Shown here: positions 35,213 to 42,916 of the stretch, piece after piece
Layout: each line of letters starts with the position of its first letter
Numbering within the stretch: the first letter of the stretch is position 1
The notes under the pieces: generated by a model
What the model saw: only the letters and a program-made list of their open reading frames with translations
Database searches by the model: none
What the model was told of the DNA's origin: nothing
NCBI GenBank assembly: GCA_017518935.1
Contig: JAFWTK010000171.1
Location: forward strand, 1 to 46,488
Reading direction: 5' to 3'
Source of the DNA: Prevotella sp.
Lineage (GTDB): Bacteria > Bacteroidota > Bacteroidia > Bacteroidales > Bacteroidaceae
Length of the DNA stretch: 46,488 nt
Program-made: the position numbers and the translations under genes

Positions 35213-35236
35213 TTTTACCAGAGGTTAACATTATTT
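35213..35236 (-). promoter_or_regulatory. Shared upstream element, copy at bcp1
   Basis: The plus strand reads TTTTACCAGAGGTTAA then CATTATTT. The same 24 bases with one change occur at 40595-40618 upstream of the GH30 gene. The core TTAACC-TCT-GGTAAA is an imperfect dyad. Its distance to the -7 element is 16 bases here and 15 at GH30, as expected for an operator or activator site. Confidence 0.5.
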
Positions 35237-35272
35237 AATAATGACAGAAAAGATACTTCCCGTAAAAAACCG

Positions 35273-35280
35273 TATATTTG
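35273..35280 (+). promoter_or_regulatory. Promoter element TATATTTG for the discoidin lipoprotein
   Basis: TATATTTGCAAT lies 32 bases before the ATG at 35313 and matches TAnnTTTG. Confidence 0.65.
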
Positions 35281-35312
35281 CAATAAAATAACAACTAAAA
35301 ACAATTATCGAT

Positions 35313-37838
35313 ATGAAAAAATTAGGCTTATTATGTTTGTTGGTAGCCATGATAATGGCATCGTGCTCACGTGATGAAAATAGTATTGACATGCAGAGTA
35401 TCTTCAATGACACAGAAGTATCTGACGACAATATTAAGACGGACCCTGAGATGGTGACTGTGCCCAATCTGCCCACAGCAGTTTACGGCCAGTTTGAAGA
35501 GAATTCCACCGGAAAAGCCTTGCTCAATCGTTTGGGAATAACATACCAAGGTTACCAGGAAGGTACGAAAATGATTATGTTAAAGGGCGATGAAACACTC
35601 CAGTTCGCAAATGATATTGAGAATATCCGCCATCTGACCAGAATGATGATGAACGGCGGTCTACTGGCGATAGATCGTCCCACTATTAAAGATGCCTTTG
35701 TTATCACGACCGCCTTTGTGGTGGGTGTTATCGATTATCAACAGGCCGAGATTGATGAGAACTTTGATCTGACAGATGAACAGAAGCAGGAGGCAAGGGA
35801 ACACTCTGCCATAAAGGAACGTGCTGAGACGCGTCTGAATAATATGCGCCGTTTGGCTACGAGGGCTGGTATAATAGATGATAACGAGGTTTTTGCCGAG
35901 ATGGTCATTATGGGTATGAACGAGTATTTCTATATGGAACCGTTCAAAACTGAAGAAACCGTAGAACTACGCTCTGAGGATACTAAAGGGCAACTGCTGG
36001 AATCGATACTGACGAAACAGACATTTGAACGCGATAGCAGGGAAGCAAACATATTGGCCAATGGCGTGGCACGTTGGCTTAATGAGATAGACAAGAACCG
36101 AAGTGAGGCTCAGGCCGAGGCCCGGTCGCATTTGTTGACAACCCGTGCCGATGGCGGTAATGCCATCAATGCACTGATGGATGCCAGCGAGACTTTTACC
36201 TTCAATGGTAACATCTTAACACTTAACCCTGAGCACAAATTGGTGAGAAGTGCCAACCGCGTGCAGATGACCGTAAGGTCGTGGGGAGTACACGACATCG
36301 ACTCGAACAAGGATTATTATTATATCAAGCAGAATGTGACCGTAAGCATGGGTGACAGAGGCTATGAACGGTTGTTCTTCCCCCGTGAAGAAGACAAATG
36401 GACAAAGTGCAACGGTTTTGGTGATTACCCATTGTACTATGGCGCGTTCCTCTCAAACTATGAAACTTCGATGGAGTTGACAGGCGATAACAACGACAAT
36501 ATCCAACTGGAAGCAGCAACACCTGCAACCGAAAACCAAAGTACCACCATCTCGATAAACGTAGGTTATTCGGAAAGTTCCAGTTCCAGCATAGGTTACT
36601 CCTGGAGCAGTAACGCTGGATATAACGGCAACGGTCCATTGGGCAGTATAACGAGCGGTATCAGCAAGACTGATGGTAAGACCAACGGGTCATCATTCTC
36701 CATGAACAACTCAAGAGCCCATAAAGACCTTGAGGTACACAAGAACCGCAATGGAAACAAAGTGACCTGGAGCTATAAGGGCAATCTGCCAAAAGGCAGA
36801 AGAGAAACAGGCAGCGATGCCTATTACTACAAGCACGACATAGCACCTGCTATTTTGGTGAGCGATGCAGACCTGACCAACGAGATATGCTGGTCAGTGG
36901 CTAACCCCACAGGCACATATACGCTGAACATCACATCGTATCCGCAGACGGCAGTACTGCTACAGTCAAAGACTATCAAGGAGAACGGTGAGTATGCTCG
37001 CAAATATGATTACACCAACACTTATACGGAGAGCACCTTCAAGCACGAGTTCCTGCAGCCTAACCGATTCCTGCAGAAATGGCGTATGAGCATAACCGTA
37101 GATGAGTGGGAGGATAAACAGGATAAGACTGCCCTGAAGGAACTGGAGAATTACTTTACCGAAAAGTATCCCGATATTTATCGCAGTGTATTCACTGTGG
37201 CAGACAAAACAGAGACCAGCGTGCAGGTGATCAACGCCATCATAGAAAATGCCACAAACGCTTTCGATAAGCAGAAAGATATCCTTCAAGAACTGGCACA
37301 AAACTATGGCATCAAGGCATTTTCTATCCACTGGCGGTGCGATAATGAAAACCTACGCCAGAAGAAAGATTATACGATTGAAGTTCCAGAATTCAAACTG
37401 ATAGCCGATAGAGGTACGGGTACTGATGAGTTTGGCTTTGCCAACCTGATTGACGACAGCAGAAAAACCAAGTGGATGGGTACCAACGCGAACACGATTG
37501 GTGGTGCAGATGTACCCTATATTGAATTCCACAGCACTATACCTATTACAATAGGAAGTTACAGTTTGGTTACAGCCGATGATGCTGCAGAATATCCGTC
37601 ACGCAATCCGTCATACTGGAGACTTTACGGCAAACAAAAACAAGAAGATAACTGGACACTGATGGACGAGAAGGATTTCCGCAGAGACTACGAAGCAGGG
37701 TTGCCAACAAGAAGCAACAAGATGAAGACCTTCGAGTTGAACGGTACAAAACTCAAGAGTGCCAAGTACTTCCGATTCGAGGTAAACTACGGCTACGGCG
37801 CATTATTCCAAATAGCAGAATTATATCTTAACAATTAA
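35313..37838 (+). CDS. Large surface lipoprotein with possible pore-forming region and C-terminal discoidin domain
   Basis: An 841-residue lipoprotein (lipobox IMASC, Cys 18). The N-terminal third (about 50-300) is mostly helical. The middle (about 310-600) is rich in beta strands. Residues 409-465 are Ser/Gly-rich with strictly alternating hydrophobic residues (TTISINVGYSESSSSSIGYS, then WSSNAGY), as in the membrane-inserting stem of aerolysin- or leukocidin-type toxins, and are followed by strand-rich segments (EICWSVANPTGTYTLNITSY, KWRMSITVDEW). Residues about 693-841 are a good F5/8 type C (discoidin) domain: FANLIDDSRKTKW, YIEFHSTIPITIGSYSL, YFRFEVNYG. The discoidin call is fairly safe; the pore-forming idea is inference. 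Own promoter, no clear partner gene. Confidence 0.75.
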   Translation: MKKLGLLCLLVAMIMASCSRDENSIDMQSIFNDTEVSDDNIKTDPEMVTVPNLPTAVYGQFEENSTGKALLNRLGITYQGYQEGTKMIMLKGDETLQFANDIENIRHLTRMMMNGGLLAIDRPTIKDAFVITTAFVVGVIDYQQAEIDENFDLTDEQKQEAREHSAIKERAETRLNNMRRLATRAGIIDDNEVFAEMVIMGMNEYFYMEPFKTEETVELRSEDTKGQLLESILTKQTFERDSREANILANGVARWLNEIDKNRSEAQAEARSHLLTTRADGGNAINALMDASETFTFNGNILTLNPEHKLVRSANRVQMTVRSWGVHDIDSNKDYYYIKQNVTVSMGDRGYERLFFPREEDKWTKCNGFGDYPLYYGAFLSNYETSMELTGDNNDNIQLEAATPATENQSTTISINVGYSESSSSSIGYSWSSNAGYNGNGPLGSITSGISKTDGKTNGSSFSMNNSRAHKDLEVHKNRNGNKVTWSYKGNLPKGRRETGSDAYYYKHDIAPAILVSDADLTNEICWSVANPTGTYTLNITSYPQTAVLLQSKTIKENGEYARKYDYTNTYTESTFKHEFLQPNRFLQKWRMSITVDEWEDKQDKTALKELENYFTEKYPDIYRSVFTVADKTETSVQVINAIIENATNAFDKQKDILQELAQNYGIKAFSIHWRCDNENLRQKKDYTIEVPEFKLIADRGTGTDEFGFANLIDDSRKTKWMGTNANTIGGADVPYIEFHSTIPITIGSYSLVTADDAAEYPSRNPSYWRLYGKQKQEDNWTLMDEKDFRRDYEAGLPTRSNKMKTFELNGTKLKSAKYFRFEVNYGYGALFQIAELYLNN

Positions 37839-37858
37839 ATTACCCATAAGGTCGCTGA

Positions 37859-38494
37859 CTAAGCAAACCAGCAGATGATAATCGTATAGAATCCTCTCTC
37901 AGGATCGAGCACAGGCTTCTCAATGGAGTACTTTCCGTCGTAATCCCTCATGGAATTCACGGTGATGACTTCTCCTGCTGGTATTTCCTGCTCGACAACC
38001 ACGTACATACCGCCACAGTCCACCACACCTGACTTCAGGAAAGCCTCGAAGAAACGGTCGGCATCGCCCTTATCAGTGAAATTCAGGCTGGCATGGGTCG
38101 AAGTGTCCAGACTGTATTGGAAATAACAGGCATGATCGCTCGTGGGCTTTAATTCATAGCCAAAATCTGTCTTCTCTCCCTTCTCCACATTCAGGCCATA
38201 TACGATGTCATAAGAGCCTACGTCGCCTTCATCGCCGTCATCTTCGTATGTGTACAGATACGTCAGTCCGCACTTCGCTTCACGATTGACACCTATTGAA
38301 TCAAGGAAAGCCCTGAATTCCTCAATCGGAATCACCAAAGTATCATCCACTTCTGCCGAAACCGCCACAGAGTCCTCCGATACTATTCCCATAGAATCCG
38401 CAACAGCCTCCTGGTTCACCGTCGATTTCGTGGCCGCACCGCTGCAAGCCGTCAACAGGCCAGCCATCACAATAAGATACAATACTGTCTTCAT
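37859..38494 (-). CDS. Lipoprotein of unknown function
   Basis: A 211-residue lipoprotein (MKTVLYLIVMAGLLTAC) with an acidic linker of about 30 residues and a compact mixed domain (CGLTYLYTYEDDGDEGDVGS, then VDCGGMYVVVEQEIPAGEVI). Several cysteines (about 75, 123, 160, 209) could form disulfides outside the cytoplasm. I do not recognise the family. It starts 21 bases behind bcp copy 2 and is probably co-transcribed with it. Confidence 0.78.
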   Translation of the reverse strand: MKTVLYLIVMAGLLTACSGAATKSTVNQEAVADSMGIVSEDSVAVSAEVDDTLVIPIEEFRAFLDSIGVNREAKCGLTYLYTYEDDGDEGDVGSYDIVYGLNVEKGEKTDFGYELKPTSDHACYFQYSLDTSTHASLNFTDKGDADRFFEAFLKSGVVDCGGMYVVVEQEIPAGEVITVNSMRDYDGKYSIEKPVLDPERGFYTIIICWFA

Positions 38495-38515
38495 CTTCTC
38501 ACTCTTTATCTGTTT

Positions 38516-38968
38516 TTATGTGTTAAGGATTTGCTCTGCGTGCTCCTTGGTCTTCACCTGCTTGCCAGCGAAGATCTGTTCGATGATGCCCTCCTCATTA
38601 ATAATAAAGGTGGTGCGGATGGTGCCCATCGTCTTCTTGCCGTACATCGTCTTCTCGCCCCAGGCACCCATCGCCTCCATCAGCGTCTTATCGACATCAG
38701 CAATCAATGGGAAGGGCAGTTCATACTTCTCCTTGAACTTCACATGCGAGGCAGCAGTGTCCTTGCTCACACCTACCACCTCATAGCCTGCATCCTGCAG
38801 TTCGCCATAGTGGTCTCTCAGACTGCATGCCTCAGCCGTACAACCGCTGGTATTGTCCTTCGGATAGAAATACAACACCAACTTTCGTCCCTTGTAATCA
38901 CTCAGACGGATGTCCCGTCCCTGTTCGTCTCTGCCTAAAATCTCAGGCACCTTGTCTCCGATATTCAT
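38516..38968 (-). CDS. bcp: Thioredoxin-dependent thiol peroxidase (Bcp), copy 2
   Basis: Same enzyme as copy 1, 150 residues, with the same YPKDNTSGCTAEACSLRD active site. About 93% of residues match copy 1 by eye; changes are mostly conservative (A7V, K13R, S to T, I to V), so both look functional. The start is the ATG at 38968, with promoter TATCTTTG at 38994-39001. Downstream partners differ: mscS for copy 1, a lipoprotein for copy 2. The 5' end of a third copy is fused to the gene at 42917-43594. Confidence 0.94.
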   Translation of the reverse strand: MNIGDKVPEILGRDEQGRDIRLSDYKGRKLVLYFYPKDNTSGCTAEACSLRDHYGELQDAGYEVVGVSKDTAASHVKFKEKYELPFPLIADVDKTLMEAMGAWGEKTMYGKKTMGTIRTTFIINEEGIIEQIFAGKQVKTKEHAEQILNT

Positions 38969-38993
38969 AGTCGTCTTATTTTAGATGATGTGG

Positions 38994-39001
38994 CAAAGAT
39001 A
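38994..39001 (-). promoter_or_regulatory. Promoter element TATCTTTG for bcp copy 2
   Basis: The minus strand reads TATCTTTGCCAC, 26 bases before the ATG at 38968. Confidence 0.7.
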
Positions 39002-39057
39002 CGCTTTTTTATCGAAAAAAAGTCATAAACAAAGAAAAAACTGTTACATCGTGCTTT

Positions 39058-39102
39058 GTAGCAGGGCTCAAGGTTGTAGGTCAGATTGACAGTAAAGACC
39101 GA
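39058..39102. repeat. 45-base fragment of an EamA transporter gene at the GH30 3' end
   Basis: 41 of 45 bases match 42165-42209, which is inside the EamA gene. In the transporter frame this fragment reads FTVNLTYNLEPCY on the minus strand, but the GH30 gene enters it in another frame, giving its tail GLYCQSDLQP and its TGA stop. Confidence 0.8.
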
Positions 39103-40552
39103 TTACGACCAATGTTGTGATGCTCTGAGCGGGCAGGTCCATAATGAGGGTTTTGCCGTCGAGACTGACGCTATGCGAGGCATCCGAGAGATTCTCTTCT
39201 GCTGAGGTGCGATAAGCGCGAATATTGTTACCGACTGGCATCTGGGAGAACTGAGACAGGTTGATGACATGCGTCTTAGCAGCAGTACCTTCATTAAGTG
39301 CGACTATGACAAGCGTGTCACGATTGGCACTGACGGCAGCAAGAGATTGATTATTAACCGTTGTGATGATATCATAGCCCTGCTTGATGAATCGCGAACA
39401 CTGCTGCCGAACGTAGTAGTTCTTCACCTTTTCGTAAGTCTGACCAGCAAAACTGCCACGGATGGTACACCACTGATCGTTGGCCTCTTCCATATACTGC
39501 CAGTCAATCCATGCCTCGGGCTGGATATAGCGCATATCGTCTATCAGCCTTTGGGCCAATTTCAGGTTGCCAGCGATACCATTACCACCGGCACCTGTCT
39601 CACTCATCCACAGGTGCTTGCCCGTTGCTCGGGCCAATGCTCCATAGCGTACTTTCTCTAATATGCTCCCACCGTAGGTGTGGGTATTCCATTGTCCTAT
39701 GCACCTGTCGGCTCCTGTTGAAACATAATATTTCAGACCGTCTATAGCATGCCCGACGCTGGTCTCGTCGGCAGCAGAAATAACTGTGCTGAGTCCTGAC
39801 GCACGCAGGATGGGCTCAAGTACATGAATAAACCTGACCTGTGATTCATAGTCGAAATGACATCCTTCCTGAGAGCCATTGGCGTGCCAGTAGTTGCTTG
39901 CCGACTCATTGAAAGGTGCAAGGGTCTTGAACTCAATGCCGTACTTATCCTTATAGTGCTTACAGACATCCACAAGATAATGGGCAAACGCCTCGTAATA
40001 CTCTGGCCGCAAGTTGTCCTTGCCACCATCCTGATGACCTGCCACGCAACCGCTATAGGTCATATAGTAAGGACAGGAGTTGCTGAACGCCTCGAACACG
40101 GCATCAGGGCGTTTTTCCTTAATCTTTAGCATAATCTTGCGTTGGGCAGCATCACGCTCCCAATGATATCTGTCACCGATAGAATCCTTGAATCCTTCCA
40201 TCTCGGCACGCAAGCCCTTGCCCCGTCCCATATGATGGAGCTCACAATGACGGTTCTGAGGATCGTCGCCACCACCTATATTATAACGGAAAATATTGTA
40301 ATTCAGACCCTCTGGACTGACCAGCCACGTGACAATCTCGTCGATCTTCTCATCCGACCACTTTCCACACTGACCAGCCCACCAGCACAGTGACACACCC
40401 CAGCCCTCGAAATGCTGGCGCATTTCTTGGGGGTTGACCTCATAGCGAATGGTGTCACCCACCGCCTTGGCCTGTCCCCAAGCCACTGCACTCATCATAC
40501 AGCAGATGATCTCAAAAAGCCTCCTCGTCATCATCTTAGCAATTTCATTCAT
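39068..40552 (-). CDS. Glycoside hydrolase family 30
   Basis: A secreted retaining glycosidase of 494 residues. FEGWGVSLCWWAG at about 48-60 is the GH30 opening, the acid/base is Glu 216 in LAPFNESASNYW, and the nucleophile is Glu 318 in LWMSETGAGGNG. The C-terminal beta-sandwich side domain ends near LPAQSITTLVV. The wording is closest to endo-beta-1,6-galactanase-like members, so plant arabinogalactan or a similar beta-glycan may be the target (inference). The last ten residues are not GH30-like: they arise from a 45-base EamA fragment read out of frame. Own promoter at 40572-40579. Confidence 0.88.
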   Translation of the reverse strand: MNEIAKMMTRRLFEIICCMMSAVAWGQAKAVGDTIRYEVNPQEMRQHFEGWGVSLCWWAGQCGKWSDEKIDEIVTWLVSPEGLNYNIFRYNIGGGDDPQNRHCELHHMGRGKGLRAEMEGFKDSIGDRYHWERDAAQRKIMLKIKEKRPDAVFEAFSNSCPYYMTYSGCVAGHQDGGKDNLRPEYYEAFAHYLVDVCKHYKDKYGIEFKTLAPFNESASNYWHANGSQEGCHFDYESQVRFIHVLEPILRASGLSTVISAADETSVGHAIDGLKYYVSTGADRCIGQWNTHTYGGSILEKVRYGALARATGKHLWMSETGAGGNGIAGNLKLAQRLIDDMRYIQPEAWIDWQYMEEANDQWCTIRGSFAGQTYEKVKNYYVRQQCSRFIKQGYDIITTVNNQSLAAVSANRDTLVIVALNEGTAAKTHVINLSQFSQMPVGNNIRAYRTSAEENLSDASHSVSLDGKTLIMDLPAQSITTLVVIGLYCQSDLQP

Positions 40553-40571
40553 AAAAACACATTTCGTAGTG

Positions 40572-40579
40572 CAAATATA
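40572..40579 (-). promoter_or_regulatory. Promoter element TATATTTG for GH30
   Basis: The minus strand reads CTATATTTGCAC, 19 bases before the ATG at 40552. The shared 24-base element lies 15 bases further upstream. Confidence 0.65.
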
Positions 40580-40594
40580 GCGATAAAAATGTTA

Positions 40595-40618
40595 TTTTAC
40601 CAGAGGTTAATATTATTT
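40595..40618 (-). promoter_or_regulatory. Shared upstream element, copy at GH30
   Basis: TTTTACCAGAGGTTAA then TATTATTT, matching 35213-35236 at 23 of 24 positions. It overlaps the last codons of the AraC-type gene, so it is partly coding here and wholly non-coding at bcp1. Confidence 0.5.
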
Positions 40619-41737
40619 GAAAATATTCCCGCGCATCCACATCGTGACCGTCTTCCCCATACGCTGTTTGAAGGCTGTTGCAAAAGTGCTGTAACTCCTG
40701 AAGCCGCTCTCCTGAGCCAGTTGCTGGGCAGTGAAAGGGCGATTGGCAGCGACAGTCTCTTGATAGAGACGCACGAAGTGCTGGATGCGCAGGCCATTGA
40801 TATAGGCATTGTAGGTGGTATTCTGTCGTGTAAAATATAGACTGAGATAATAGCGGTTGGTACCGATAGCCTTGCTGAGTTCACTGAGCGAGATGTCTTG
40901 TCGCAAGTAGAGTTGTCCACCCTCGCAATACTGCTCCAGCAACAATCCGATGTTACCAGGAATTGTTGTCTGTGGCGCACTGGTGTGTAGAGCCGTCACC
41001 ATCTCCACGTCCGTCGTCTGAGTGATGTCATCATTGTTTTCCAGCGTCTGCAACGTCTCCACTCGCCAAAGCAAAATTATGACAAACAGATAATCAAACA
41101 CCTGTAGGGTATACTCGTAAGTCATGCCGCTACTGGAGTAGATGTAAAAACTAAGAATCAGCAGACAGATAGCCAGCACCATAAAACTCTGCCACACCTC
41201 CTTGTGCTCCAAGTCGGCATAGTTGTTGCGAAGCCATAGACTATACTGCCTAACTGCATACGCCATATATATGATGATAACAATGGTCATCAACATGAAA
41301 TAGCCTTGCACCCAAGATACCAGGGTTAAGTCATGACGATTGATAATCACTGCAAATAAGGCTACAACAGGCAACGAGGCCAAGATGAAAGGCCAGAGCG
41401 GGCGACGGCGGTCTTGCAACATGCTGAACAGCATACCCATTATAAGGGGTATCAGTACCACGCAGTCGAGCGCTGCAGCCACGACGAGATTTATCAAAGG
41501 ATCGCCAAAGAGGCGGCTGTACCTGACTAACGCGAACCACGATAAATGGCTCATCACCATAACCGCAAAGAAAGCAGCAACCCAGCGACGCAGCCGCAGA
41601 GGAGGCACTACTTCGGGCGCAATAGCATTACTACGACGGAACAACAGATAGATGCAGGCTATGAGCGCAAATATCATTGACCCCCCATAGAACATTATAT
41701 ATAATGAATTTGAATAAACTTGTTGTTGTTCGTACAT
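40613..41737 (-). CDS. Membrane-anchored AraC-family regulator
   Basis: A 374-residue regulator with six or seven helices in the first 230 residues (MFYGGSMIFALIACIYLLF, VVLIPLIMGMLFSML, MLMTIVIIIYMAYAV, LFVIILLWRV) and a C-terminal AraC double helix-turn-helix at about 275-374. The first HTH is SLSELSKAIGTNRYYLSLYF and the second TAQQLAQESGFRSYSTFATAF. Such membrane AraC proteins are common in Bacteroidetes and probably sense an envelope signal directly. The GH30 gene follows on the same strand, 60 bases away, and is a candidate target. Promoter TATTTTTG is at 41771-41778. Confidence 0.88.
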   Translation of the reverse strand: MYEQQQVYSNSLYIMFYGGSMIFALIACIYLLFRRSNAIAPEVVPPLRLRRWVAAFFAVMVMSHLSWFALVRYSRLFGDPLINLVVAAALDCVVLIPLIMGMLFSMLQDRRRPLWPFILASLPVVALFAVIINRHDLTLVSWVQGYFMLMTIVIIIYMAYAVRQYSLWLRNNYADLEHKEVWQSFMVLAICLLILSFYIYSSSGMTYEYTLQVFDYLFVIILLWRVETLQTLENNDDITQTTDVEMVTALHTSAPQTTIPGNIGLLLEQYCEGGQLYLRQDISLSELSKAIGTNRYYLSLYFTRQNTTYNAYINGLRIQHFVRLYQETVAANRPFTAQQLAQESGFRSYSTFATAFKQRMGKTVTMWMRGNIFK

Positions 41738-41770
41738 ATTAATATTTAGTCCTATCTCGTAAAACTACTG

Positions 41771-41778
41771 CAAAAATA
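41771..41778 (-). promoter_or_regulatory. Promoter element TATTTTTG for the AraC-type gene
   Basis: The minus strand reads TATTTTTGCAGT, 33 bases before the ATG at 41737. Confidence 0.6.
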
Positions 41779-41900
41779 CGCATCTTTTTTCACTTAGCCA
41801 ACAAAATTAGTTTTTATTTTACAAAAATTTGGTTTCTTCTGTAATAAGCCCAATAATCGGGACAAGTCATCCCCAAATCGATTTTTTATGCCTGAGGTTT

Positions 41901-41995
41901 CGGACAGACTTATGCACAGGGGGGTAAATGTGCCCCAGATTCAGGGCAGACTTATGCCCGGGGTGCAATGAAGCAAACCAGATTCAGGGCTGATT
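41901..41995. repeat. 43-bp imperfect tandem repeat
   Basis: Unit 1 (41901-41943) and unit 2 (41944-41986) share the blocks ACTTATGC and CCAGATTCA at the same offsets, and a third unit starts at 41987 (GGGCTGATTAT). The middle of each unit differs. Confidence 0.65.
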
Positions 41996-42041
41996 ATTGT
42001 AGGTCTTAGCAAAGAAAATTATAAATTCTAATAGAATCGCT

Positions 42042-42911
42042 TTATTTCTTCCAAGCACGACGGGTTTGAAGGAAGACGCTGAGCAGGATGAGGACTATGC
42101 CGATGTAGAAAGAGAAATTGATCTCGCGTCCCTCGCCGAAGATGAGAAAGGCGAGGATAATGGTGTAGCAGGGCTCGAGGTTGTAGGTCAGATTGACGGT
42201 GAAGGCCGACAAGCGCTTCAGGGCCTGAATCTGCAAGAGGTACATACCGACGGTACAGAACAAAGCGTGGCAGAGCATGAACCAAAGATTCGAACCCTCG
42301 GGCACAACAACAACCGACTGCTGGCTGGGAAAGAAATAGAGGTAAATCGGGATGATGGCCGATACAAGGACGAGGCCTCCAGACATCTGGTACATCAGCA
42401 CCGTCCGACTGCGCACACCCACACTCGCCTTCTTATTGCAGATGGCATAGAGGGCGCAGACGGCTGACGAGACAACACCAATGGCAATACCATAGCGGTA
42501 GCGGGCATCGAGCGAGAAGATGCACAGCACACCAGCGACGGTAATCAACGAAAACAGCAGTTCGAGCCAGGAGAGTCGCCGCTTGAAGATGAGAGGCTCG
42601 AAGAGAGCCGTGAAGAAACCGATCAACGAGAAACAGATCACACCAATAGAGACATTCGAGGCCTTGATGCTGCCATAGAACAGAATCCAGTGGAACCCCA
42701 GCAGTGCCCCACAGCCACAGAGTTGCAGAAATTTCCGACACCCTACCCTCGGCAGTCCCGTGAACACCAGCAGAATCGCGCTCGTAAACAACATGCGATA
42801 CCACACGATATCCACCTCGTTGAGCGTAATCAGTCGTCCAAACAGACCCGTAAAGCCCGCCAACAACACACTCAGGTGCAACTGCACAAACCCCTTCCTC
42901 GTCTCTGTCAT
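42042..42911 (-). CDS. DMT-family (EamA) transporter
   Basis: A 289-residue inner-membrane transporter with two five-helix EamA repeats. Family phrases: LLAGFTGLFGRLI near the start, GFHWILFYGSIKASNVSIGV in the middle, and FTVNLTYNLEPCYTIILAFL with IFGEGREINFSFYIG near the end, the usual second-repeat signature. The substrate is unknown. It is five bases behind the 42917-43594 gene and ends a (-) operon starting at 44060. A 45-base piece of this gene or a close paralogue is found at the GH30 3' end. Confidence 0.92.
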   Translation of the reverse strand: MTETRKGFVQLHLSVLLAGFTGLFGRLITLNEVDIVWYRMLFTSAILLVFTGLPRVGCRKFLQLCGCGALLGFHWILFYGSIKASNVSIGVICFSLIGFFTALFEPLIFKRRLSWLELLFSLITVAGVLCIFSLDARYRYGIAIGVVSSAVCALYAICNKKASVGVRSRTVLMYQMSGGLVLVSAIIPIYLYFFPSQQSVVVVPEGSNLWFMLCHALFCTVGMYLLQIQALKRLSAFTVNLTYNLEPCYTIILAFLIFGEGREINFSFYIGIVLILLSVFLQTRRAWKK

Positions 42912-42916
42912 CTTGA

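Larger units (their letters stand above)
41738..42041. other. Intergenic region between EamA and AraC-type genes
   Basis: A 304-base gap between two minus-strand genes. It contains the AraC promoter and a G/C-rich 43-bp direct repeat. No reading frame or RNA gene was recognised. Confidence 0.5.
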
